A stretch of 64,000 nucleotides of DNA, taken from positions 20,745,674 to 20,809,673 of the forward strand of contig CM064875.1 of the NCBI GenBank assembly GCA_032719365.1. Direction: 5' to 3'. The translations under genes were made by a program, and so were the position numbers. The notes below the pieces were generated by a model that searched no databases, was not told the origin of the DNA, and saw only the letters and a program-made list of their open reading frames with translations. Below are positions 1 through 10,046 of this stretch, piece after piece; the stretch's first letter is position 1, and the number at the start of each line of letters is the position of its first letter. Source of the stretch: Prinsepia uniflora (Eukaryota; Streptophyta; Magnoliopsida; Rosales; Rosaceae).

Positions 1-524
1 ATCGGGTCATGCGGCCGGGTCGGAAAACCCAAGTTGCAGACCCGGCGGGAGGTAGGGGGAAACTTTGTTAGCAGATTAATCTTTATACATATATAATTAA
101 CGTTATGTAAATTAACAAAGTGAAGCCCAGGGGTCTTGGGTTCGACCCCCCAGCTGCAGATCCCTTGGTTTTTTTTTTTCCTTTTTATTCCCCCAGCTGC
201 CAAATACCCTTGTTTTTTTTTCCTTTTTATTCATTTATTCCAATTTTTCAAAGGTTGTTTTTTTTTTCATTTTTTGTCCAATTATATATATATATCCGTT
301 ACTTTCAATTTTTTAACAAAATTTGACCCTATTTTTTCATTCTTTTTTTCCCAATTTTAAATATATTAAACTTATTTTATCATTTTTCTTACATTGAATT
401 TTTGTATGTTTATTGTTATATTTTTAACCATTTTAACATTCAATTATAGTAACTCACCTCAATTTATGTTTATATTTAAGATTTTATATTATTAGTCATC
501 ATCATAATCATATTACATCTTAAT
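1..524. other. AT-rich intergenic DNA, no gene seen
   Basis: The first 60 bases are GC-rich and the rest is AT-rich with T-runs. Around 121-165 there is a GGGTTCGACC stretch resembling a tRNA B box, which could be the remnant of a tRNA-derived SINE, but I see no A box at the right distance and no defined ends. Short frames here encode only phenylalanine-rich low-complexity peptides from the T-runs and are not genes. Confidence 0.5.
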
Positions 525-745
525 CATCATATATTTATTATATAAAAGTCATTTTATAGTTTTTATTAGTCCTATATAACCATTATTGCATACTTAAGTT
601 TTTTCCCAAGTTTTATTCCAAATTTCCAACTTTTAGACCAAATTTCCATTATTTTTGTTGACTGTAAACGATATCGATACCGATATTTGGGGCGAGATAT
701 CCGTAAATTTGACTAGCGATATATCCGTCGATATCAATATTTTCA
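525..745 (+). repeat. TATCG-rich repeat end, copy A
   Basis: This stretch matches, in reverse complement, the segment at about 48087-48320. Shared landmarks are a run around ATAGTTTTTATTAGTC, then CTTAAGTTTTTTCCC, then AAATTTCC, and finally a block dense in GATATCGATA, GATATCCGTAAATTTGA and GATATATCCGTC. The match ends near 745. It is best explained as the terminal part of a dispersed transposable element of unknown class. I see no terminal inverted repeat or coding capacity in this copy. Confidence 0.6.
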
Positions 746-1514
746 TCCTTAGTCAGGGCTATGCCCTCTTGGTGAGTTGTGTCGAACGAGGTACAGCGAA
801 ATCGCATCCATTTAACCATTTAAGATAAGGTGAATTCAATGATTTATTTTGTGTTTTTTTTTAAAAAAAAATAGTTTAATAATAGTCTAATGACTATTAT
901 TTATAGGAAAGAAAAAAATCTATCACATAATAGGCTGTCAAGTTTCGAATTTGTGATTAATTGCTTACAAGTCAAGATTAGAACCATGAACTAAACTCGG
1001 CAAATTCGATTAGTTATTCAATCCATCTAGTCTCTCACCCACTAAATGGCTGATAATTTTGGTGGCAAATGTTTTGTTAACCCCCTTCCCCCATTAACAT
1101 CCGTTTACCAAAATAAAAATGACTACGCTAATGGTATATGATTGACAATAACTAACATTTAATTAATCGTTGCATAGAATAAGGAACACGTCTATTTGAT
1201 CCGCTTGACTACACTCAGCTCTAAATTAATTGGGTAGTTTTAGGAAATGATTAGCGCGATGCCATATAATAACTGACGAATATATGTCCCAAGAATACAA
1301 TCTCTTGTTTTTTATCAGTCTACTGAGAAATTATATACAGAAAGGAGAGGGGGACGCAAGCGACATAGGAAATCTACCAACTTTATACACCATCCGTATC
1401 CTAATATATGTTAAGATGCTTCTTCATGTTCCTGACTAATCTATAATTCTGTCTCAAAGATTACTAAACTTCTTATTCAAATGAAAAAAAGAAAAAAATT
1501 TGGGCAAAAAATTA
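746..1514. other. Intergenic DNA and probable 3' UTR of the TPS gene
   Basis: No open frame, RNA gene or repeat is evident. The part nearest 1514 should hold the 3' UTR and polyadenylation site of the minus-strand gene that ends at 1515. I did not find a canonical AATAAA on the minus strand, which is not unusual for plants. Confidence 0.4.
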
Positions 1515-4467
1515 TCATGGAGAGCTCTCATATCCTTCTTCAATGGGTGGTAAAGAATCAAAGGCTTCAGAAAGAGATTCAAGCGTGTTTATGACTCCCG
1601 TTGTATCGTCCAAATAATATGTAGCCTTGCTAGGCTTTTGCCCAACCGTGCAAGCAAAGATCGAAGGATTCGGAGAGAGAATATTTTCCAGCATCGAGTT
1701 ATCAAATATCTCGAACATCTCCTCATCCGATTTGGCATCACCAATACACAGCACAAAGTCTGCATTTTTCCCACTCTCTGCCATTGACCAGAAGACCTTT
1801 TCCGCTACATGCCCTTTACTTACTCCCTAGAATCACAAAGAAACCAAAAAAAAAAGTGAAGTAAAAAAAAAACTTAGCTTGTTGTGCAATCAAAGGAGAT
1901 ATACGATCTAACTTCATGAAGCCTATAGAGAAGACAAAAGGGATCAAGTTTGGCAAAACAATATCAGACATCAATAATGGGACCTGCAGAAGAAGTTTAA
2001 TAGAACTGCACAAGTTGAGATTCGTGGATATATTATATGTACCTGAGGCTTTACTTCTACAATTAATTGACCCTTCTTGACAGCAACAGGTTCATTTGCT
2101 AAGACACTTTCCAGATGATCCAACATCTCCTTTGCCTGGGAGGATCCGAAAACTGGGTCTGCATCGCGATACTGCCAAACCAAGGCACTTTCCTTCATTT
2201 CAATGGAAGAACCGTCGGTAGCCTCAGTATACAACTGCATCACTGGTTCAACAATTTTCATCCAACCAAACTCAACACCCTGAAGGCAGATTTCCCATTC
2301 CTGATCTTGGGACCATCTGAGAAGTTGCATATACCGGTGTCAAAAATTCATTAATGCTAAAGTTTAATTTAAGCAATTCAATATCTTTGATTTTCCCATT
2401 ATTGGGAAAACACGCATTAAATTTGAAGAAATTTGTACCATAAATTCTGACATTTGACTATTTGAGTAGAGAGAAAGAGAGAGAACACCTCAAGAAGTAG
2501 CCATGCTCTGCCGCAATTCCAATCCTCGGACAGGGAGAAAACCAGTTGCTTAGGCATTCCCTCTCTCTACCAGTGACGATGAAAACTGTATTTTTGGGGT
2601 CCGCACAAAGCGTGTTCATAATTGATATCACCTTCTGACTAGGGGACTTGTCAATTGAGTTCTGGGGCATCACAGTACCATCATAGTCCAACAGAATGGC
2701 CCTATTTTGTGCCCCTCTGTAAGCTGACACAATAGCATCAAATGAAAGTTTTCTAAAATTTGGATCAAGTGCCACAACTCTGAATCCAAAGCTGAAACCG
2801 ATTCCCCAACATCTTCTCTTAAAATGGTCTGCACAAGCTCTCTGCATGTCTTGCAAGAAACTACGTGACCAATAAGCGACATCATGTGTACTAACATACC
2901 GATAATGCTTCTCATGTCGTAATTCTTTCTCTGAATCAGGCATTGATATAGCCACATTCATTGCCTCCCCAGTTGTGTCAACATTCCATGGGTTAACACG
3001 GATTGCCCCGCTGAGTGATGGAGAACATCCAATAAATTCTGACACCACTAGCATGCTCTTTTTTGGGCCACTGAATTCGGAACAAGATTTCGAAACAGAT
3101 ATTCCCTGTCTACAGACAACATATTCATATGGAATAAGGTTCATCCCATCTCTAACAGCTGTCACAACCACACACTCAGCAATGTGATAATAGCAAATCC
3201 TCTCATTAATGGAAACTGGCCTGTCGATTAGGAGTATCGGTTTATATCCTGGTCGCCCAAATTCTTGATTGATCCTCCTGCAACTTTCCTGTATTTCTGC
3301 ACGTATTTCCTCTGAATCTATCCCTTTACCTCTAGCAGGGTTTAGAATTTGGACGAGCACGGCCTTTCCCTGCCAATTTGGATGTTGCCTCAGCATATGT
3401 TCCATTGCTAGAAGTTTCAAATTAATACCTTTAAAAATGTCTGTATCATCTACACCAAGCAATATTGTTTTCCCTTCAAATTGTTGTTTAAGCTCCCTCA
3501 TTTTAGTGTCCTCATCCGCCACATTCATCACTGACTCTATCCAACCCATATGAACCCCAACTGGCATAATCTTCATCCTGATGGTCCTTCCATAATATTC
3601 CAAGCCTAAGTAACCCCTCTTTGATTGATATACTAAGCCCAACATCCGACTGCAACAAGTAAGGAAATGACGAGCATAGTCAAAGGTGTGGAACCCAATA
3701 ATATCTGCATTGAGCAAAGCCTTAAGTATTTCTTCTCTTACAGGAAGAGTTCTATAGATCTCAGATGAAGGAAAAGGGCTGTGAAGGAAAAATCCCATCC
3801 TAACCCGATTAAAACGCCTCCTCAAAAAGGTTGGCAACACCATCAAATGGTAATCATGAATCCAGATATAATCTTCATCAGGGTTTATAAGCTCAACCAC
3901 TCTTTGAAAAAACAAATTATTAGCTGAAACATACGCTTCCCACAAAGATCTATCAAATCGCCCTCCTTGATCAGCTGAAAGTGGCAACATGTAATGAAAC
4001 AATGGCCACAAATACCTCTTGCAGAAACCACCGTAGAATTTAGACAGAATATCGGGGGGTAGGAAAGTAGGAACACATTTAAATCTCTCCAATAAGACCT
4101 GTGACACATCATCCTGCTCACTAGGATCAACAGAAACATTCAATAACCCAACATAAAGAACCTCCATGTCTTCTGGCAGCCCATCCTTAAGCTGCAATAG
4201 CAAAGAATCTTCGTTCCAACTGAAACTCCAACCTTTATTATCCTCTCTTCTCTTTGCTTTCACAGGAAGTTGGTTTGCTACAATAATCATCCGATCTGAA
4301 CCGATTGAGGATGGCTGATCAGATGACACACTACGTGCTTGATCATCATCAAGATCTGACAAATTGCCCGGAGCTGTGCTCACCCTTGCAAACCGTCTCC
4401 TTCTCCCCTCCATTGTAGGAAAATTGCCAGATGCCAAATCTAAGAGATTTACATACGATTTTGACAT
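1515..4467 (-). CDS. TPS7: Class II trehalose-6-phosphate synthase-like protein, TPS7 type (3 exons)
   Basis: Coding exons on the minus strand are 4467-2489, 2316-2043 and 1826-1515, with GT/AG junctions at both introns and phase preserved, giving 854 residues, a normal class II length. A family-20 glycosyltransferase domain runs from about residue 60 (MIIVANQLP) to 545, with IHDYHLM at 203-209 and HSPFPSSE at 229-236. A HAD-type phosphatase domain follows (about 590-835) with DYDGT at 594-598, TGR at 632-634 and GDAKSDEEMF at 780-789. The active-site Arg of catalytic TPS enzymes is replaced by Asp341 within GVDDTDIFKG, while Lys346 stays, as is usual in plant class II proteins, which mostly lack synthase activity and are thought to act in sugar signalling with SnRK1. 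N-terminus (NLLDLASGNFP) and overall sequence are closest to my memory of Arabidopsis TPS7. The start ATG is the first in the exon. The Ala782 within GDA, where relatives usually have GDD, is the one oddity. Confidence 0.95.
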
Positions 4468-5340
4468 TTTTTCCCAGCCTATAAATGGATAATCTCACAC
4501 TACTCTTCCCCACACAAAAATGGCAAAATAATTAACACAATCTGCACATAATTAAAAAATTTGACATCAGTAACAAAGAAACCCAATAATCGAACTTTAA
4601 AAAAAAGTAGATTAAAAAGCAAGAATCAAGAAGCAAGATTCACAAATGATCAATGCAGTGAAAAATCAAACACCGAACTAAGTAAGGGAGAGAAGAGAGA
4701 TTATATTTCTGCAAATAACATATCAAACAATTGTTTTTCTGCACATTCTAATCTTCAGGATGCCAAAAGCCCATTTTTTTCCCTGGGCCATACCAGAGAA
4801 TGTTCTTTAAGGACCCACCTTGCTCTTCAAATGTAATAGAGCAACCAAACATACACCACCTCATACAACATTCAGATCAAAACAGAGCCGCATTGCAACA
4901 AAAAAAAAAAAACTAGAGTGCCTCCCTAAGGTCAAAATCAAAATGCTACCAATAACACTAAACAAAGATCATGAAATCTGAGCAAACCCAGATCCTGCAA
5001 TCCCGTATAAAAAAAAACCCCAATTTTTGAAAACCATATTTTGAAGAAAAGACCATGATTAATGAAGAATGAGGCTGACCTCTCTTAAACGCAATAAGAA
5101 ATGGCGTTCAAAAATGGTGCAGTTTGATCATATTGGAAGCCAAATCTGTAAGTATTGTCTAGGGTTTGAATGCATTGTGGTTTATGAGCACAAGGGCTTG
5201 CTTTGAATTTACATCTATCATTGTTTGACATTTACAATTTTGGTTTCCCAAATTGGAAGGGAAAATTAGAGTTACGAAAATTCAGAGATTTCTGTCTTAG
5301 AGACTAATTAGGCAAAGGATTAAAGAAAATATCAACTTGC
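4468..5340 (-). other. 5' leader of the TPS7-like gene with a probable 5' UTR intron
   Basis: Read on the minus strand, a pyrimidine/AT-rich tract ends in TTTATAG at 4479, followed by only 11 bases before the ATG. This fits the acceptor of a 5' UTR intron, which is common in plant class II TPS genes. The first leader exon would lie upstream, perhaps near 5080-5330, where GAGAG followed by GTCAGCC on the minus strand could be the donor. These intron limits are inference; transcripts would decide. Confidence 0.45.
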
Positions 5341-5900
5341 CTTCCATATAACAAATGGATCAAAACCTAAAGAAATTATACGAGCATCTGCGAAGCCACG
5401 CTAACGGACCAATGAGAACGTAAACTGACACGTGGAACTGCTGCGATGAGCAACTAAAGTCTAAACTATAAAACCAGACGTCTGTGACGGAGTGGTGTTC
5501 ATGGGCTGGTGAGATTATCAAGCTATATATGAAATTGGATAAGGTCTGCCAGCTAGCCTCGCACAGCGACTAGACACACGTGCAACACGTGAGTTGTCGG
5601 AACTTAACACGTAAGACGTACGAGACACGCTGTGGGTTGAAGCGCTTTCCGGGTCTGGTGGGTGGGTACTGGGTACGGACCTATCAATCCGGGGCGCGAG
5701 TTAAGTGCTGATCACTGACAGATAGCACCAGAAAGTGACGCGTGGCAAATTGGGACAACACTATAGTCGGGCCTTAAGTTTCGACTTTTGGCGTGTACAG
5801 CTTGGAGAGACTGTTGTGTGAGCTCGTCGTATCACGTGTCCATGGGACCGCCAATAAATAACGTGGAAAATATATTAACTCAATTTAAATTGAAATAATT
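5341..5900 (-). promoter_or_regulatory. Promoter region of the TPS7-like gene with a G-box/ABRE cluster
   Basis: Palindromic CACGTG occurs at 5429-5434, 5577-5582, 5586-5591 and 5833-5838. Further ACGT cores lie at 5608-5613 (CACGTA) and 5616-5619, and GACGCGTGGC lies at 5737-5746. Four G-boxes in 410 bp is far above chance. The region is also richer in GC than its surroundings. bZIP factors of the ABF/ABRE-binding and G-box-binding classes, and bHLH factors, bind such sites, so control by ABA, light or sugar is a reasonable inference. TATATA at about 5524-5529 is a possible TATA box for the minus strand. Confidence 0.55.
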
Positions 5901-6850
5901 CTAAAAAAAATTCATACAAATAGAATATGATCAAGGTTTTTTGATGTGATAGAATATAATCAAGGTAAGAAATCATAAATACGAAGTTTATCATGAAAGG
6001 ATTAATAAATAAATTAATTTGCTAATTTGAAATTGTAATGGAAAGAAACGTACTTAATTGGATTAGAATCAATTTAATACTTACTCTTTTTTTTGGGACA
6101 ATTTAATACTTACTTAAATAACATATATTGTTAAGTGAGTCCAATTCTATTAGTTATGACTTTGACATTGCAAACTGGTGGTTGCAATTTCGAACCCATT
6201 TCACCTTCAGGTTTGCTGGCATAGAATGTAGTAGAAATTTTCTCCTCCTCTATACAATTCCCAAGTTTAAAAAACAAACATATATTAGGAAAATTGGAGG
6301 AGACATCCATTTTCCTCACAAGTTCAATGGCATAGTATAGTATGTAATAGGAATTTCCCCCTCCCCTATAAATTTCCAAATTTATATTAAAAAAAACATA
6401 TATTAGGAAAATTGGCAAGGAAAACCCTTGGCCATAAAGTTTAAGATCCTCAATGAACTCAACTACATATGATAATTATTGTGTTGGCTATTTATAGTCT
6501 CCTAACCTATATATATTTTTCGGTCTCGTTTAGTACGTCGTATTATACTGACTATTTAGTTGGGCGCTTCAAGCTCTACCGTGTTAAAATACCAATTATA
6601 TTAAATTTTCCAGATTATGTCACACTAGTTGATAAGAAATATCTATATTTTTTCTTTGGTAAAAAAAGATACTTCATTAAACCAAACGAACAGAAATGCC
6701 TACATCTTTAGCTAAAATGTTAAATAACCATCGGAGCTCTAAACCTTCCCATCTCAAACAGTGTTTGAAACCCTTACTGTAAGTTGTAACTTAATGAGCC
6801 GCAACATTATACTTACGAGAGTGTACCTAAGTTGTACATTCTCAAAGAGA
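5901..6850. other. AT-rich intergenic DNA between the TPS promoter and the LINE
   Basis: No gene seen. It contains a short repeat of CAATTTAATACTTACT flanking a T-run near 6071-6115, and a diverged tandem duplication at about 6217-6415. The 3' tail of the LINE on the minus strand may reach into this region; I could not fix its end. Confidence 0.4.
6217..6415. repeat. Diverged tandem duplication, period about 118 bp
   Basis: Two neighbouring units share GGCATAG, TAGAAATTT/TAGGAATTT, CTCC-rich tract, TTCC(C/A)AA and the identical end CATATATTAGGAAAATTGG at 6279-6297 and 6397-6415. They look like a local duplication that has since diverged. Confidence 0.6.
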
Positions 6851-7857
6851 GACTGCATAGCTAGGAAATCATGAATCACTCATTCGATATTAGTCTCCAA
6901 ACACGAGCCCTTTTTAACATATTACACCAGGAGTTGCGAGTCAGCCTCCAAAATGACTTTCTTGCAATCAAGATATACCCTAGCATCACGGAGGCCCTGA
7001 GATTTAACCTACAGAGAACTACCACAAAGGAATCCCCCTCCACCACCCATAGCAATGAACTCTCATATTGAGAGGAACGACGAACCCATCTATAAGAACC
7101 CGGACCTTCTGTACTACTAAAGGCACAATCATAGTACTCAGTCGTCTGATCCACTAACAACTAAATAGCAGCCCCAAGATCAATGATAATATCATTATAA
7201 CATCGAAAATTTGGACACTTCCATAATCACCATAGGCCAAAACTGAAATTTTGTATATCAGCCACCCCATGTCTAGTTTGTGTAAGCTTCTAGATAAAGA
7301 ATTGCAAGTACCTATCAAAATCACCATCTACAACACTGTTCATATCAAGCTGCAAAGGACACCCAAACTAGAAAAGCTGAGTGAATTTTCATTGGAAGAA
7401 TAAGCGTACTTGAGTTTCCTGCACTTCACCACGTTGAGGACAAATAGTGTTCACCATGATACAACGTCTAGCCAAGTTAACTCTCATTGTCAAATTCTAT
7501 TTGCAGCATTTCTACAAGACTAGTTTCATCTTTGGAGGGACATTCAAGGACCAGATGGAGCTCCAAAGGTCAATTTGCAGGTTGGGATTACTAGTTTACC
7601 TAGATCCTTGTTTTTTTCCTGAATTCCCCATTCTTTAGCAAATCAAGAGCCACATAATAACCAAATTTCACATTGTACTTTCCACTCCGAACATGATGCT
7701 AAATATACCTATCAGAGCATCCCAAGAAGATAAGAGGCAAAGCTAAGACACCTTAAGCCTCCTCCAGATTAAAAATCGTGCTAACCGGCTTAGTATTCGA
7801 ACGTCTACTCTCCTCATCAATAAGATCAGCTATAAACTAGGGCATAAAAGCATGACG
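6851..7857 (-). pseudogene. LINE (L1-type) 3' part: zinc-finger RVT and RNase H remnants
   Basis: On the minus strand, reading from 7857 downward, there are remnants typical of the C-terminal part of plant L1 ORF2: LIDEESRR, then LALPLIFLGCSDR and GKYNVKFGYYVAL (the region before and in the zinc-binding RVT domain). At about 7170-6876 an RNase H-like segment shows FSSTEG and a GGGGFL-like tract after frame changes. Many stops and frameshifts are present. The piece continues the LINE at 33806-36830: the protein reading across the gap runs on, and the gap is exactly the Tat-type element flanked by TGACG (7853-7857) and TGACC (33806-33810). Confidence 0.75.
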
Positions 7858-8381
7858 TGATAGCGGTAGGAAAGGCTTGCATGTGTTCAACTAAGGATAA
7901 AATAGAACGTGTACTTGTTTACCATCTCCTATTGGCCACCTAATTCTTACTCAACTACGACTAACATGTCAAAAGAGAGTAACTAGTCGTCAATCAGAGG
8001 TAGGCACTAGTGTGGTGCCGGCCAAAGGGTGCTTTAATGCCCAAGTCAGTATGGGTTTGTGTGTATAAGGAGGGTGGTGAATAGTAATTTGTAAGTGGAT
8101 ATGAATAGTAAATACTTAAATACCTTTATTAGGAAAAGGACCCTTTTGTATAAGTATGCGAGCGATACTAAATAAGTTATTCCGATGTGGGAGAATGTGT
8201 ATTCGTTGTAAGCATAACACGTGTCTTGATGATGGATGGAGGAGATTTTTCCACCTGTCAGATGCTGATCAACCCTTTCTAGGGTTTGTTTTTAGTGTGG
8301 GGTTCGACCCCTTGATCTTATAAGAGTGTGGTGGGATAGAGGGATAAGGCTCATTGAGTCTAGACTGATACAGTATTAACA
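7858..8381 (-). repeat. 3' LTR of the Tat-type element
   Basis: From about 7965 it aligns with 33392-33800: shared blocks include TCAAAAGAGAGTAA, GAGGTAGGCAC, GATGTGGGAGAATGTGTATTC style text, CACGTGTCTTGAT and GGAGATTTTTCCAC. Its minus-strand start TGTTAAT at 8381 is preceded by a purine-rich GGGGGGACTTC that fits the polypurine tract. The first 100 bases next to 7858 are poorly alignable, so the left edge rests on the target duplication. Confidence 0.7.
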
Positions 8382-8870
8382 GAAGTCCCCCCAAGTTCTT
8401 GATTAAGGTGAAATTTCTTGGTTTAAGACTTGTAAAACTGTCCCAGACTCGGTGTAGGGACATACCTCTAGTCCCCCACGTCCCCTAAGCGAGGAAAATG
8501 ACCAAGCGGGGTATCCAATCGAGCTCGAGTGAGTCGGATTGATCTCCAAGATGGCGTAGGTCGATTCACATGTGGGGGCGCTGACTGGTTTGCATGCTCT
8601 GGGAGGGTTGGGTGTGGTCTGACCTGCTAATGGCGTGGTGGACCATATGATGTGTTAGGAGGTCACTATAGGCTAGGCAGGTCAGAGGGCTCCAGCTGTA
8701 TGGCTCGATCTGTGCCGCATGTACTTCTAGAGCCTTCTGGTTTCCAGCGTGTGTGCGCAGGGACGCATGAGGCTAGTGGAATGATGGCAGATGGCCACGA
8801 GTAATTACTGCTGGATTTTTACCGAGGCCAAGAGTAATTACAAGTAATTATCATGTTCTATACATCCATA
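8382..8870 (-). other. 3' non-coding region of the Tat-type element
   Basis: A GC-richer stretch between the polypurine tract and the Athila-like DNA. No coding frame is recognisable. Its right limit is a guess: the text changes near 8845-8880 to A-rich DNA with repeated AACAGCAAGC units, which I assign to the Athila-like element. Confidence 0.4.
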
Positions 8871-9300
8871 TTAACTTGTTTAGGCATAAAAACTAGCATC
8901 ACAAAACAAAAAAACAGCAAAGAAAACATAACAAGAAATAAAAAAACAGCAAGCTAATAAAAGCAGAAATTGAAAAAAAAAACAGCAAGCATTTCAAAAC
9001 AGAAACTGAGTTGTGTGCCCCTAAACTTAAGTCCAATACCTCCAAACCTAAATGAAACATTTTCCTCAATGTTTTGAGCATAAAAGGAAGACAAAATCAT
9101 GAGTTAGAAGGTAAAAAACGTCCATGTGAAAAAGGGAACAAACCAGGGCAAAGTTGAGCACCTAGGATGTTTGCGATCCAAGAGGCACTTGAGGGGCTCC
9201 AAACCTGGCCCTCCTTTAGTGGTTTCTTGCCTGCAACATAAATGAATTGATTAGTCCTACAAGTAGAAATCCACTTGCTAGACTTTAACATTTTGGGGAA

Positions 9301-10041
9301 CAATTACAATAAAGATTTGAATGTAAGTAAAAACTGTTTGATCCCAATAGACAAGTAAGCATAATGATCAAAGTGTGGGGGCCATGGAGGGTTCTTGGGT
9401 TGCTTGGGTCGTGGCCTTGAGCCTTGGGTGGAGCTGAATGTCTCAAAGGTACATACCACCATCTTGATACTTCCTTCATCTTTCCTCCTACAAGGACCAT
9501 TAAACCTGCACAAACCATTAGGCACAACATCAAATTTATCACCAAAACACCTAAGTTGAGTAAGGAACTTAAATGGTGAAGATAAGGATAAGGAAGGCCT
9601 TGAAAAAGTAAGGAGAAGAGGTGCTTGAGGAGTTGAGGCAACAAGGATAGGTGCTGGAATTTCGGGGACCTCAAGAATAGGTGCTAGAATTTCAGGGACC
9701 TCGGTCAAAACTTGGTGCAATGCTTGCGGGTTTGGTTCTATTTCATGAACATCAAGAGCATGACTTGAGGTGCATTCATTGGTGCTGTTTGTGGGTGGTA
9801 AGGGAACATACACATCATTATCCTCATCATCCCAATCGGGTTCCCAACGAAGTTTCAGTCGAAGGTGCTCTAGTTCCTTGTCCTCTAAGAGGGCATCCCG
9901 TAGTATCCTTTGAGATCGGGCCTCATTTAGTGCATCCCGAAGTGTTTTTTGAGGTCAGGTATGGCTAGGATCCAAAGGAGGAGGAGTCCAAGTGTAAGAT
10001 GATGGTTCACTCCATCCTTTGTGGTATGACTCCATATAGGG
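9301..10041 (-). pseudogene. Unrecognised element-borne protein, C-terminal part
   Basis: In one minus-strand frame, the text reads a charged, probably coiled-coil stretch (LRDALNEARSQRILRDALL), then LRWEPDWDDEDNDVY, then a proline-rich part with repeated EVPEI..APIL, and ends FLLTFKSLL at 9304. Upstream, in another frame, YHKGWSEPSSYTW and PPPLDPS are readable. The N-terminal piece lies at 13632-13784 across solo LTR 1, so this frame once followed the primer site of the Athila-like element. I do not recognise a domain. Position suggests a gag-like or accessory protein of a non-autonomous family. Confidence 0.45.
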
Positions 10042-10046
10042 CTAAT

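Noticed and set aside
120..170. tRNA gene
   Set aside because: Only a B-box-like GGTTCGACC; no A box, acceptor stem or anticodon arm could be drawn.
6071..6115. LINE 3' end with target duplication
   Set aside because: The two CAATTTAATACTTACT copies flank only a T-run and not the LINE; no matching copy was found at the LINE 5' side.
9304..9813. Host gene for a proline-rich protein
   Set aside because: It lies in the interior of an Athila-like element and its N-terminal part lies across a solo LTR next to the primer site, so it belongs to the element.
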